The notes under the pieces: generated by a model
What the model saw: the letters and a program-made list of their open reading frames with translations, nothing else
Told to the model about the DNA's origin: nothing
Databases searched by the model: none
Shown: positions 1-12,914 of the stretch, one piece after another
How positions within the stretch are numbered: the first letter of the stretch is position 1
How the letters are laid out: every line of letters starts with the position of its first letter
DNA from: Otis tarda
Lineage: Eukaryota; Chordata; Aves; Otidiformes; Otididae
Length of the DNA stretch: 64,000 nt
Direction: 5' to 3'
Assembly (NCBI GenBank): GCA_026413225.1
Contig: CM048557.1
Span: 22,298,871 to 22,362,870 of the forward strand
Translations under genes and position numbers: made by a program

Positions 1-786
1 TTTTTTGTACTTTTGCCTTTATTAAGTGAATCACTGTATTCTGCAAGATTTCACATCCAGAGTGTTTACTTTCCCTGCCATGGGGATTACAATATTATCC
101 CAAACACCCTTCAGGGAGACATGCCAGGAAGAGATGCTCCTATTCCTGTACCCCACAGGATGGCAGTAGCAAAGATACCATGGTGACTTCCAAAAATGCA
201 CTTTGGGCACAGCAGTGGAAGGCTGAAGAGGGTAAACCAGCATCACTACAGACAGTGCCTTCAGACAACTGGGAAGAGAGGGCACCCTATGGGGAGGCCT
301 AGTCATGACCTGATGGCTGGCTCATATGAGGAGCTGCACCAGAAACAGGCAGCCCCATTCTACAGTGGGGCAGACACAGTCAAAAAAGCTCTGAAATAGA
401 TGCTTATGTTCATAAGGATGATGTTTACAATTGAATGGGTCCTTAAATGCCTTCTTGAATGGGGATGGACTGAAGCACATTCACCAGGCACAGCTGTTGA
501 ACCGTCCTGAGGGGAGGAACTGTCATAGCAAGATCATAATCTTGTTTAAATTGATCTATTAAATGTGAGGCTTACAAAGTCTTCAGATGTCTCCAGGAGT
601 GTAATTACCTTATATTCCTGGCATAAGGAATTAGCCACTGGTTTTCATTATCCTTTGCTTTTTCTGTCCTAACACAGCCTCTTTAAACATATTATCCTTG
701 CATAATAGAGGGAAAAGACATAATTAAAATGACATGGCTAAAAATGTGGCACAGTTCACAGGAGGAGGAAAATTATTGATTAGGCC
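1..786. other. Intergenic or intronic DNA, nothing recognised
   Basis: Mixed-composition DNA. The short open frames on both strands (up to 91 codons) have no recognisable domain and no codon bias. I see no repeat, RNA gene or promoter that I can support. Confidence 0.5.
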
Positions 787-880
787 AAGTGATATAGCTG
801 GAAAAAAAACAGACAAGCTTTCAAGCATACAAGTGTGAGTGAGCTCAGAAGCTTGTCAGTTTTTCCCAGCCATATCATTT
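787..880. repeat. Old interspersed repeat forming an imperfect inverted repeat
   Basis: The left arm at 787..820 and the right arm at 849..880 are inverted copies of each other. Both carry an AAGCTT core, an A/T homopolymer stretch, AGCTGG/CCAGC and a GATAT/ATATC block, with a few mismatches and a 2-base indel. A 28-base spacer separates them. Each arm, read outward from AAGCTTGTC, resembles from memory the tail of an ancient amniote interspersed repeat. I cannot name the family without a library search. The arms would fold into a hairpin of more than 30 bp if transcribed. Confidence 0.6.
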
Positions 881-3407
881 GATATAACAAGAGCTATTTC
901 CTCTGTGAACTGGCTTGTATGGATCCTAGAGGGGCACAGCATGGAGAATGCACTGTGAGCAAGGGACCCCACTGAAGTATCCCTAGCATCCCTCTTTATA
1001 AATTGGCATAGCTTTGGGTGAAAAGTGCCTTGTTATTATCCAGTTGCCTTGAAATCACTCTTAATTCAAACCAGGATAAGAGCAATTATAAATGAAAGTG
1101 TTTATTCATGAGATCCACAAAATTGTCACAAAATTTTTAAAAGGTGAAGCAATGGAAGGAAAAAAACATTTGAGATTCACTAGGGAGGGACTCCATCTTA
1201 CGCTCTCCATCCCTTACTCTCTGCTCTTCTCCCAGCAGTTCCTTGCAGCCTTTCCCCATCCTCCCCTGGGAGGACTGGTCTCTGTCCATACACTTTTCAC
1301 CTCAGCCTTTACCCACAGGAGGACTCGGCTGGGCAGATCATGACATCTCTCAAGCCTTGTCTCCCCTTGAGGCCTTCCAGGGGATGCAGGCAGGTGTGAT
1401 CCCTCTCTCCAAAACTAGTTTGTTTCTTTTCCATCCAGGCAGGAGCCTGATCTTTCTTCATTAGAATATGGGTTGCTTGACTTTCTTGGGGTCTTAAACA
1501 TCTCTGCAGTGGACCAGGTGTTATTTTCCATTCTTTTCCAACCACTTGCCCACGCATTATGCTTCTTTCTACATCCTCCCGCTGCCATACACGGGTGACT
1601 CTGCGTTCATGACCTTACACTGAACCCCATACGTCAGAGTAATCTGTACCTTAACAAGCGTGTTTGATATCAGCATCCCTGGGGGATAACTGTATCCACC
1701 TCCTGACTGGATATTGGCTTAAAGCAGACACAAAGGTAATTAACTTCTTCATGGCAATAGTGGATTTATGGTTGTTGACCGTGAATATCTTCCTGCTAAA
1801 CATGCTCAAATAAGTATCCTACCTTCATACCTCTTAACAATTAATGAATGCTTTCTCACAGCTCTGAGCAATGAGGTGATGACTGTATCTCATTTTTTAC
1901 TTAAGGGGCTGAGGCAGATGGGCTGACAGATTAAACTCAGGAGTGTATGTGTTTCTGTGGTCCAAAATTTTGACTTTTTTTTTTGTTTCTTTGTTTGTTT
2001 TCCTTTCAATTCTATTGTTTCTTCTAACAGTACCAGAGCAGACTCCCATTGGCTTCCATCACTGTTGTCAGGGCCCATCCTCCTGCTGGTCCAACCTTGG
2101 GGTGGCAAGTGAGGAACCTGGAAAAATCAATTTCAAATAGCTGAAAAGCTTGGGTTAAGGAACCCAGATGAGGTTTTTGGGTCTTCTGTGCCACTCTATA
2201 ACAGAACCGTGGATAAAATCTGCAGGATTCTGCTTCTTTGAGAAGCATCCTCCTTTTCCTATATTCCCTGATTTAATTCTCCGCAATACTGCTAATTTCT
2301 GCAGGATGTAAGGCAGAGGTCTGACTACTTCTCACCCTTGGTAAAACACCATAAGGCAACATCTGGCAAAGCTTTCCCTTTGTGTCATGTTGTACCAGAT
2401 GTGCAAAGCAATTGGTAGAAATGGTTGTTTGGATGGTGTGCCTTTGTTCAGCACTTTCAATGCTCCCAGAAAACCCTGCTGTCTGAGTTTTGTTTTTATT
2501 TCATTACTTGCAACATTCTGGGATGTTTCAAGCTCAGAATCAGTTGCAAGGTCAGCTGCTCAAGGCTGAGGGGGAGACACAGCTGGGCTGCTTGCCACTT
2601 GGTGACTCTCTAGCCAGAAACTTCTGCCTTGACTGTAGCTCTTTTCTGATATTTCCTGAGCTATAAGGAGAAGCAGAAAGGTGAAATGGTAGAAGGAAGT
2701 GCAAGATGAGTCTGTGCTCTTCTTGTTTCTTTTTGAGACAGATAAAAAAGGCCTGATAAAAAATGCCTGAAAAGTGGGACCTTTTCTCCCTCACAAGAAG
2801 TCTCCATTCTCTTCTTGTTTTTCACCTTTGAAGCATCAGAAAGGTCAAGGCTTGTCTTCACTGCTTTTTCTTGTGAAACTGGATGGATATCTATGATATT
2901 GGCTGTATAGCGCAGACTGAGCTGAATCCTTAGCAAATGTGTATTTTTTTCTCCAGCTGTCTATAGGTGGGTTGCATTAAACATGTACTAACAAACCCAG
3001 GATTTTAAACAGCCTAGATAAAATTTCCTCTCTCAGCTATTCGTGCTATAGCTTTGTCATAGATATCATAATCCTATTAGTTCTCAAGTTGTCCAGAGAG
3101 TCTATCAGGAAAAAGAGTAGAGAGAAGATCTGAATTTTTCTTGTACAAAGTATCTGCTGAAAGGTTCTCTCAAAGTATCTGTAAAATGAAAACTCTTTCA
3201 GGCTTTCTTTGTAGCTAGGAAAGGAAAGAAAAGACATGGACCCATTTCTTCCTCTCTTGAGATCACCTCCAAAAGCTGGCAAAAGAGCTGAATTTAACTG
3301 AAATAAGCTCAACTCAACTCTTACCAGGATGCCATGGCCCAGGCTGGCCTGACAATCCATGGCCACAAGTTTTGAGCTCCGACACCAATGACAGCCCACT
3401 CACTGCA
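881..3407. other. Intergenic or intronic DNA, nothing recognised
   Basis: No coding region is supported. Open frames reach 117 codons (3046..3399, minus strand) without domains. Low-complexity T-rich runs occur near 1974..1984. No tRNA, promoter or CpG-rich segment was seen. Confidence 0.5.
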
Positions 3408-4198
3408 GCACAAGAGCCAGCAAGGCTACGTGCTGGGTGCTGCGCTTGGGTCACAACAGCCCCATGCAATGCTGCAGGCTTGGAGAAGAGTGGCTGGAAA
3501 GCTGCCCAGGAGAAAGGGACCTGGGAGTATTTGTCAATAGTCAGCTGAATATGAGCCAGCAGTGTGCCCAGGCGGCCAAGAAGGCCAACAGCATCGTGGC
3601 TTGTATCAGGAACAGTGTGGCCAGCAGGAGTAGGGAAGTGATCATGCCCCTGTACTCGGCACTGGTGAGACTGCACCCCAAATACTGTGTTCAGTTTTGG
3701 ACCCCTCATTTCCCCTCAGGAAAGACATTGAGGTGCTGGAGCGCATTTAAAGAACAACAAAGCTGGTGAAGGGTCTGGAGCACGAATCATATACAGAAAG
3801 GCTGAGGGAACTGGGGTTGTTTAGTCTGGAGAAGAGGAGGCTGAGGGGAGACCTTATCGGTCTCTACAACTACCTGAAAGGAGGCTGTAGGGAGATGAGT
3901 ATTGGTCTCTTTTCCCAAGAAACAAGTGATAGGATGAGAGGAAATGGCCTCAAGTTGTGTCAGGGGAGGTTTACATTGGATATTAGGAGCAATCTCTTTA
4001 CTGAAAGAGCAATTGGGCACTGGAACAGACTGCTCAGGGAAGTGGTTGAGTCACCATCCCTGGAGCTATTTAAAAGCCATGTAGATGTGGTGCTTAGGGA
4101 CATTGTTTAGTGGTGGACTTGGCAGTGTTAGGTTTATGGTTGGACTCGATGATTTTAAGCATCTTTTCCAACCTAAATGATTCTATGATGCTATGATT
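3408..4198 (+). mobile_element. CR1 LINE fragment, 3' end (5'-truncated)
   Basis: This is the 3' part of a CR1 non-LTR retrotransposon. Two consecutive frames, 3437..3769 and 3766..4110, encode the C-terminal region after the reverse transcriptase core. Recognisable phrases are [20 protein letters not shown], then [20 protein letters not shown], then [19 protein letters not shown]. The frame change near 3766 breaks the ORF. After the stop come a short 3' UTR and the tail 'ttctatgatgctatgatt'. The tail belongs to the class reading 'ggtttatggttggactcgat', like the copy at 19062. The 5' boundary is approximate. The copy is dead because it lacks ORF1, endonuclease and the catalytic reverse transcriptase motifs. 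Confidence 0.93.
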
Positions 4199-4282
4199 CC
4201 AAGAGTTTGCTGATTACTCCTGCTCTGGGTCTGTAGGCTGCTTTCCAGATATAAGAGGCACAGAGCTGATGGAGTGAAAAAC

Positions 4283-4320
4283 AAAAGCCTTTCAGTCTTC
4301 AAAAGATCTTCATCTGAACA
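4283..4320 (-). other. Degenerate hammerhead-like core in an old repeat (candidate)
   Basis: On the minus strand the order is CAGATGA (4310..4316), then a 16-base partly self-complementary segment (4294..4309), then GAAA (4290..4293), then GGCTTTTG. This matches the order of a hammerhead ribozyme core, which is CUGANGA, stem II, GAAA, stem III. One core base differs (C-A-G-A for C-U-G-A) and stem II is imperfect. Hammerhead motifs are known in Penelope-like and related retroelements, so this may be a fossil of one. It is probably inactive. It starts about 85 bases beyond the CR1 tail. Chance resemblance is a real alternative. Confidence 0.25.
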
Positions 4321-4340
4321 ATAAAGCCTCTGATCCCACT

Positions 4341-7300
4341 GACTATTATTTGAAAGATATTGTGTTCTACCTTCATGCAAAATGTGTCAGGGTTGCATCA
4401 GGATATTTCCATTGTGCCTTGAGCAGTACTCTACAAATGCTTCCTACAGACAGAAGCTGTTCACATGTATACAAAACAGGCAGGCGAGTGAGGCTGAAAG
4501 CACTGGCACGATGTTGTCCTCTAGGAGCTGGCATAAGACGAGAGCCTTAGTCCTGAGCAGAGCTGTGTGAAATGTGCTCAGCTGAAACAAAATTGCATGG
4601 AATGAATGTTACACACTTGAAACTGAGCACTTTGGTCAAAAAAGATCCCTTCGTCTGGAATGTACCTGGCCCCAGTTCTGAGGAAACTTGGATGAAATTG
4701 TGAAAACCATAAACTGCTTTTTTTTTTTTTTTATAACTTGGAAATTGCTGAAACTCAGGGAACACAAATCCACTGAGACAGAAGCCAAAGAAAAAGGTTG
4801 TCATTATTCACATTTACCCTTGTACCCACTTCTTCATGATGCCTTGCCAGGATACACATTGAGAAGTTTAACAAGTCCTTGAATGAAGGAACACAACTCT
4901 CTTTCTTTCTGTACAATGAAAGCAGATATATTTTGGTGTGAAACCAGAGAGAGTTACTCAACAGTGATGTTCTTTGTACAAATGAGAGACTTTGTCCAAG
5001 AGGAAGATGGCTGTGACACTGATAAAGCTAATAATCTGTAACTTCTATATGATGTTTTTCCTCCTCAGATATCAAAGGACTTCATGAAGGAGAGTATTCT
5101 TATCCTGTCATTATAGAAAAAGGGGACTTATACCACAAGAAATGAAGGAAGTAGTCCAAGATCAAATGGTAGTTAAGGAGGAGAGAAATAAACGCTGTCC
5201 TGTTCCAATCCCCCATGATTTGCCTGCCCTGTGAAACATGCTGAAGGTGAGAGTTGCTTCTATTCTTCAGTCTATTCTTCAGAGGGAAGAATTCACACTG
5301 ATAAAATTTCATTTCATCCCTCTGCTGCTGCTGCTGCTACTCTTTGTCCACTCTTGCCACCCTGGCACATATTTTCTCCAAACTGAGCAGCCTGGACACA
5401 GAAAAAGCATCATGACCCTGCATCTTTCTCTGTGACTTTCCTTGCTTTGCTGAGCTGTGGTCAGTGCTTCAAGTAGCACGGTACACAAACATGCAGGGAC
5501 AGTCCACATCACGCACACTGTGACCCACAGTGGTCTTTGTGTGTTGTAGTGGCCTGTCCTGTTCCCAGAACAGCAGACGTTCAGGCCATATGTCTCCTCC
5601 TTATGACTCCTCACAGCCCGGGACAGTGTTGCCTTAGAGGAGGAGAAAATTTGCCAATCTGAGAAGGAGATGCTCAGAGCAGCTGAATAAGCAAAAGAGA
5701 TGGAGTCACTTGCCTGAGATTCAGATGTCATTGCCATTGGATGCTGAGATGCAGAGCCTTATGATGTAATTTTTTTAAGTTAAAAAAATAATTAACCACA
5801 CAGTGGAGAATTGCTCCATTTTTTGCAAGGAAATACATTTCACGAAGACGACTTCCGAATTATTACACATACATCATTAGGAGGCAGCAGCTCCAGGAGC
5901 CCAGAAATCCAGGTGCTGAGCTTTGCAACACGATGTGCTGCAAGGGAACAGCCTGTCAGTACCTTACACAACAAGTTCGCTCGGTGGTTACATGGAAGTA
6001 GCTTCGCCAGGTCTCAGCCCAGGCTGAAGCCTCCTTATGGCAGATGCTGTCCATGCACATGGGAGAGGTTCCTAGCCCGGATGGGTTATGGTCTCTCCAA
6101 CATAGACACCTCAGAGGTCGAAGGCACAGTGAAAAGGGAATGCCTTGTCAAGGATCTCAAAGGAAGATCTTGGCAGAAGTGCAAACACATTAAATTCAGA
6201 CCTGCTGAGCTGAAGCCTGTGTCCCGAATTCAAAAGCCTCTGCCTTCCACTGAGCACTTTCAGGCTGCTTTTTACCTCTCTGTCCTCTCCAGATGTTTAC
6301 TGGAAACTACTGTGCCATGATGGTTAGAGATTCCGATCCACAAAGAAAATACAAGGAACAAGGAAAACCTCCTTTGGGCTACTCTGGATAGAAGTCAGAA
6401 GGTTTATGTATGGAAATTATCTGTTTGCCAGGGAATTAGGGGTTGAAGGGAGACCTGTGAAGTGTCGTCGCTAGGGCCAGGACAAATTGGGACAAAACCC
6501 AGCATATCCTGAACACATACATCATTTTCAACAGGGAGTTGTCAATTAGCACAGAGCGAGTCAGATGTCACTGGAGAAAAATCTCCGCTCTTCGGGGAAA
6601 AGAGGAATCTCTCCGTGACCGAAGAGCGGATGGTTTGGCAGCAGCAGCTCAGCTAACTCCTATCACTGGATTAACAAATTGCACAGATATGCTCCCTGCT
6701 TTGTATTTACAGCACAAGACTGGAAAGAAGGCTCAGGAAAGAAGGATAATGTGAGAAGAGTTCAGCTTCCACATGTAATGTCAGCCGAGCGGCCAGAAGG
6801 GATTCTGATGGAAGCCAGCAGCCTGCAGCAGGACGCTGCCTGCCTGTCTACCTCTAGCACATGTACTTTGCTGTTTAAGGGCATAGCATCCCATTTCCTT
6901 ATCCCAGACAAAATGCAGCATTATAAACTACTGATATTTACCTCTCTCTAAGTCTCAGTTCTTAAATTAATGCTGAGCCTGTGTCTTTAAGCCCTGTTTG
7001 TTGCTCCTCTTGTTGCCATAGCATTTAGTGTTTCCATGTTGGAGATTTCCTTTTTTTTTTTTCCAGACGTTACCCCATCAGCACAGTTCCAGACCTGGGA
7101 TTCCAGCCACTTTTGGCTAAAGGGAAACTCATTTTTGTCGCTATAAAAATATCAAGCCATGTAAATGCCTGTTGCTCAGATTTAGGTCCCTGTATCTAGG
7201 AATAGCAGCACAGCTGAGAGCGAATAAAAGAGAAGAGGAAGAAGCAAACAGACCTCTGTGCATCTCATCTCATTCCTCCAAGTCAATCTGTCCTCTCAGG

Positions 7301-8149
7301 GACAGGGAGAGGAACAGCCCTTTGCCATCCTCTGGCACTGTAGCAATCCCTATGGCTTTTTTTTTGGTGGGAAGGATGCTTGCCTCCAGGTTGCATCTGC
7401 AAGAGTGATGGCCAAGGCCAGCATACCCCACCTGAAGTGCTGACCCATATATAAGGGCCTGGTCTAAGCCATAGGTGAGAAAAGGTGTCACCCACTCAAG
7501 AATACAACGCCTCAAAGACAAAAGAAATTGCTCAGTTTGGGCCTGATCTGCAGTCCAAGGCAGTGGAAACTCATCTAGCACTTTAAAAGGTGCTGGTCCT
7601 GGTTAGACCCAGCTTGTCACCAAGGTCTTTGCTGGCAGGCAGTGGATGTGGGCGGAACTGTGACACCAGAGGCCCCTCCTCTGCTACATCCCCCCTTTGC
7701 AGCCTGCATAAAACTGGAGTCAAGTCTACTCTCTGCACTGAGGGATGAGCGAGACCAAGGGTCCCTCCAGAGACCAGAAGTGGCCGGTGTAAGAGGAGAG
7801 ATAAGCTGAGCTTTCTGAAGTGAACTGTCTTCTCCTGAATACCAGGGAGTTCAGAGGGAAATTTTGGCTTGGTAGAGCGTACGTGCTGTGTTGCTTCTTG
7901 TGCTGGAGTCCTGCAGCATCTGCAAACCCCCGGAGAACACCGGTGTGGAAGAGAAACAGCAGCATCCGCAAAACGCAGATCCCGGATATTAATGATGCTC
8001 TGAAATCCCTGCACTGGTCTGAGCCTCTGGTTGCCTATCTGGAAAACAGAAGTAACGAATGGATATTTAATTGTCTTAGTAAAGTGTCTGCTGATAGAGG
8101 GATGGAAAATATGAGCTAAGCACAAAATACCACTAATATTAAGCTGTTT
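4341..8149. other. Intergenic or intronic DNA; simple tracts only
   Basis: I see no supported gene. There is a 15-base T tract near 4718..4732, a (CTG)5 run at 5322..5336 and a T tract at 7051..7062. Open frames of 169 codons (5811..6320, +) and 180 codons (7583..8125, -) show no domain, no homologue I recognise and no codon bias, so I do not call them. Confidence 0.5.
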
Positions 8150-8530
8150 CTTACAGCATTGTTAACACTGCTTTCTGCAAATCATTGCCGTTGACTCATC
8201 CTGGCACGCAAATTATTTGTGCTAAACAAAGTGTCAATCTGTTACATCGCAGCACAGATTGAAAGAATAAGATGAAGTACTCTAGGGAATATGGCATGAA
8301 GTTTTAACTAGCTCTAAGTAACAGCTACTGCTAATTATTAGCATTATACGTTTCACCAAATTACATTATCATAATAAAGCATTTCAGCTACTGTATTATG
8401 TCATATTGTAATATATCAGAAGCAGCAGTGCATGCTAGTAATGTATCAGGAAATTACATTTAAAAATGCAAATAATTTAAAAAGCGCGAAAAGGTAAATT
8501 AAATTGGAAGTAAAATTGTGATGCAAACCC
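8150..8530. promoter_or_regulatory. AT-rich candidate conserved noncoding element
   Basis: This AT-rich block is dense in homeodomain-like TAATTA/ATTA cores and has a POU octamer ATGCAAAT at 8466..8473. It has two copies of AAATTACATT (8358..8367 and 8451..8460) and two of GTAATRTATCAG (8408..8419 and 8438..8449). Coding is excluded by frequent stops in all frames. The composition resembles developmental enhancers near vertebrate genes. Conservation cannot be seen from one sequence, so the call is inference. Confidence 0.25.
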
Positions 8531-11500
8531 AAACATTTTCTACAGTGTTTTTTTTTAAATTTGAACACTTCTTTCATTCCAATTCTATTCATGAGCCTCA
8601 TGGATTTTGAGAAGCAAATCCAAGATCATTCCTGGAAGTTTTCATGAGACCAAAATGGGAAATGTGGTGCCAAAGTCAAATAATTTTCCTGGTTTCTACC
8701 TTCTTGTGTTTTCTTGTGGTTTTTGATGAACACTTCTAATACTCATGGGTTATGTTGCTGTACAGGGAAAACTCCTGGAAGAAAGGAATTTCAATAAAGA
8801 GCTTGTCAGCCATACTACCACTAGAAGTAGTATCTTTTTTTTTTTTATTTTGCACATGAAAGGAAAAAAAATGTTTCTGGCAAAGGAAAAACTAGTAAAA
8901 ATCCTCAGGGTGAAAGTCCCTCATTTGGACTTCCTTGAAAACTCAGGAGAAAAGAGGGCTAATGTCAGCAGCCAGACTGAGGGAGCTGGATAAATCCCAC
9001 TTAGGGAAGTAGAAAGCGTTCATCAGCAGTGCCGTTCCTGATCAGCTCTGGCATAGCACAAAGCGGGGCTGCAGCAGAGCACGGATTACAGGTACATTCA
9101 TTGGGCAGCCCTGACAAATGACACACCAGATCTTCCCAACAGATCCCCAGCTGGGATTTCTGTGACCTGAACTGTTCACATCATTGTATCTCTCTAGCTT
9201 TGCCAGGATCTGTAATGAAGTCTATTTAACTGGCCAACAAGGAGCACAACAAATAACTGGTAAAGACTGAGAGCTAAGTAAGGTGATCTGGATCTTCTCC
9301 TTTTCCAGGCTCCCTGGTTATTTAGTGAATATGCCCATTTCCGGGCAAGTCAAATTAGAGCCTGCGGTAAATACCAAGGGAGATATAAAAACATTTCTGA
9401 AATCAAGATGTGCATTCAAGCAATGCTGTTTGATGCTGCACAGCAGAACTGCAATTGTGAAAATCAAATTGCGGCTTGAGAGGGAAAAAACTTAAGCTGC
9501 ATCTAAAATCCTAAAGAGGATTTTAAAGGACCCTACAGAGGATCCTAAACAAAGATCCATGACAGATGAAGTTTTACAAAGATTAGAGACATACAACCAT
9601 GTACTGAAACTGCACACAGGAATTCCTCCTTCTTTTTAGTGTAGGGCTCCTGACTTACCCCTCAGGGGTGAGTTGGGACGGAGGCAGCCCTGAATACACC
9701 TTCTCTTCCCTGAACTCCCTCTGTGCATGCCTGGCCACAGATAATTTCTGTTCCTACCTCCTCACCAGTCAACCTAATTGCCCAGCTAATTGCCCTCTCA
9801 CAAGTCAAGTTAATAGCCAAGCTAAATTCAATGTTTGGATTTTCACCAATAGAAACATCTTGGAAATTTAATAGCACAACTCTTCTCGTACCTAGGCTGC
9901 CTGAAGGGAACTCTTACAGACAACCAGCTTTCCTGGAGCAAAGATTGATTCCATCTTCTGTTATTTTATTTTAAAGATCCAGTCCCCAGATAATGTCATC
10001 TTTTTGCCAATTACACCCCTGTCAGCACAGTCAACCACATCCAAGAATACGGGGTGTCAAAGGCTCTGAGCTCCAAGAAATGTCTCAGTTGGCTCTTGGC
10101 TCCCCTTGGCTTCTGGACACAGTGCACATGTGCACAGAAGGCAGTCACTGTCTCATGTCAGAGCTGACATCCCAGCCTGTAGAGCTCTCATGACGAGGGC
10201 TGATTTTGATTGTGTGGTTTTGACTTTCCCACATGCCGTGATAGCCCCGTGTGCTGCAAACACTAATCCTGTGCAAGCCACCCATGGCGGAGGTACAATC
10301 CAAACACTCGTTCCCCCTGTTCACAAAAGAACCTGACCTCGCTTCTTTCTGTGTCTCCTTTTAGATCAACACCTGATTGATTAAAACCTTTCTTTTCATG
10401 TGCCTTTTGCATCCTTGACCTCATTTCATGCAGTGTGGGGAAGAAGTCTCATACAGGCAGATTGAGAGACTGAGAGAGCTGAGCTGTTTACTTCTATGTT
10501 GGTATTCTGAGTGTCAAGCCCTACTAGAAATAATAAATCACAAAATAAGTTGCATTTAAGTAGAGACTCATAGTGGTACATTGTCAGCATTTTAACTGCT
10601 TTGGACATTTCAGAGCATTTGACCATGAGCAGATTCAACCTTGACATTTTAAGATAATAAAGCAATTAAGATGGGTGTTGCACATTAAATATTATTTTGT
10701 TTCCTGAGCAGAATTCATAACATAAACCCATCTGAGCATGTTGCAGCTGTAGTCTTAAGCACAGCCCAAGCACTATCCTCACGCTGCATATTTAACCTAG
10801 CGAATATTGTGCTTTCTTTGGGTTTGGCAGCAGGAGGCAGGAAGCTCTCAAAGTCCTTGTGCAAAGCTCCTGAGTGCTGCAGGTCCTGAGGAAAGTCCAG
10901 GGTCTTCACACAGGCTTTGTCCTTCACCCTAGCAGGCAAGGGAGTGGAGCACCAAAAGTCATTTCACACACTTGCTTCAGGTTGCCCACCCGTACAGTGG
11001 CGTAACACTGCAGTGCAGAGTGCCAAGGGGGTCTGCAGCAATGCAAGCCCTGCAAAGCTGAATTGCTCCATGTTGGTGCTTCATTTGAAAAACTGTGTAA
11101 AAGGGCAATTAGAGAAATGCAATGTATTTCTTACACTTAGTTCTGTCCCAGAATAAAAAGCATCCTGTACAGAGCTTGTGAAGGGACCTAAAATGCCTGT
11201 ATCTGCCTCGGTGACTACAAAATCCTACTGCAGAGCTTAAAGACAGCCTTTAATACAAGGACAGGGAGTCAGAGAGAGGTGCAGGTGGGTCCTGCTGATC
11301 TGAAGAGAGGGACTGACACAACACACATGTCCATGCGGCTGCTTTTCCAGCCCGGAGACACCCAGGACCAGCTCAGCTCCTCTGCACCACTACTTATAAT
11401 TTCTTGGGGGGCAGATTATATTAAGCCACATCTCCAGTGCCACTCGGTATCTGAGGAAGTTCAGAAGTCTGTTCAAATCCATCTCAGAGCTTAAAAAAAT

Positions 11501-12744
11501 AAATATGTATTTTCTCCATGATGCCTTTGTTTGTTTGTGCTGTCTCCTGTTATCTCCCCGCTCTGTTCTTCTGTGACTCTGTGGAAAATCATCTCCTGTG
11601 ATGGCTAACAGAGGGCAGGAGGAAGACAAAGCTCACTTCAGTAACTCATGACTATGTTTATTTTTCTCTTCTTTGTGGGATTTATTTTATGACTGTCACT
11701 AAAGTGTTTACAGAAAGTTCAACAGCTAGGCAGAAAGTAATTTGCAAGGAAACTGGGCTAAACTAAAACAAAAATGTTGGTCAGTTTCCCAGAGGAAAAG
11801 GAGCTCTTTTCTGTAATGTCTGTGCTGCTCTTCCTCTCCACCCACATACTGGAGAAGTTCAAATGTGATAATGAGCAGGGATGAAGACAGAATGAACTGT
11901 AGCAGGTCTGGAAGATGGGTAAGATCATTTATCCCTCATAATTTTGCTTTTTTCTGATCTTTACCTTGAGATCAATGAGAAGGACGCAGTCCTATACAAA
12001 TCAGGAGTTGCGTGAAATGACAGCATATAGCAACAACAAAAATAATAAAATTATACTGCGTTGACTTTCTTGAGTGTCTACCAGCTCTTCCTGCTCTCAA
12101 GGAGAGCTCAAAGACCTCTTTAGACATCATCAAATAACTTATCTTTGCAGCATCCCGTTCTGCAAGTGGAGAAACTGTGGCACGAGCAAGCTAAGTGTCT
12201 CACACGATGCCACAGAGGGGAAATGCAGTAGGAAACCAGTGGCAGAAACCAACACTTAGATTACCCATCTTGCCAAACTATTGCATGCAAGGCTGAGGGA
12301 GAGACTCATTTTTGTATTTCATTGTTCCTGATAAAAGATTCACTTTTGGCAGCACACAGTAAGCACAACATGGAGCCTCTTACACTGCTCTTAAATCGGC
12401 TGCCAGGAGTCCCGAACCTGTCTCAGGCTTTTGGAAGAAGAGGAGCAGCACGTCTTTCCCCAACGAGGTGGAGGAGGCGTATCCTACCAGAGCACATGGT
12501 AGAATGTACAGCAGAACTGCAAATCATATCTTCATTTTGTAGTTTTATAGCCTGAAGTTCCAGCTGCGAACCAGTGCTAGCCCTGCCTGCTGTGCATTTT
12601 GGTGGCCAGCCAAAATTCTGGGCGCTGAGGAACAAAGTGCCACTTTGGGCCAGTTAAGAAGGCAGTACCTGAAATGCTTTCCTGTTTGTAGACAAAGTTT
12701 TTGGATTTCATTTAGAGCTAAAATACATTTTGATTTAACAAAAA
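8531..12744. other. Intergenic or intronic DNA, nothing recognised
   Basis: There are short domain-free open frames only. A small perfect hairpin has 9-bp arms TAAAATCCT (9504..9512) and AGGATTTTA (9517..9525). T tracts lie near 8550 and 8836. No CpG-rich segment, RNA gene or repeat was recognised. Confidence 0.5.
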
Positions 12745-12914
12745 AGGTGGTGGAAGCCCCATCCCTGGAAATGTTCAAGGCCGGGCTGGATGAGGCTCTG
12801 AGCAACCTGATCTAGTTGGGGATGTCCCTGCTCCTTGCAGGGGGCTTGGACTAGATGACCTTTGAAGGTCCCTTCCAACTCTAACCATTCTATGATTCTA
12901 TGATTCTATGATTA
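12745..12914 (+). mobile_element. CR1 LINE 3'-end fragment
   Basis: This short, strongly 5'-truncated CR1 copy starts in the last codons of ORF2 (GGTGGTGGAAGCCCCATC..., encoding a VVEAPSLEMFKAGLDEALSN-like end). It continues through the 3' UTR 'ggatgtccctgctccttgc' and 'gactagatgacctttgaagg', and ends in three ATTCTATG units. It belongs to the same tail class as the copies at 27984, 57531 and 62793. It has no coding capacity. Confidence 0.95.

Noticed and set aside
5811-6320. 169-codon open frame, plus strand
   Set aside because: No domain, signal, codon bias or CpG-rich promoter. Its length is within what chance gives in 64 kb on six frames.
7583-8125. 180-codon open frame, minus strand
   Set aside because: No recognisable family, and competing frames are open on both strands. 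Not supported as a gene.
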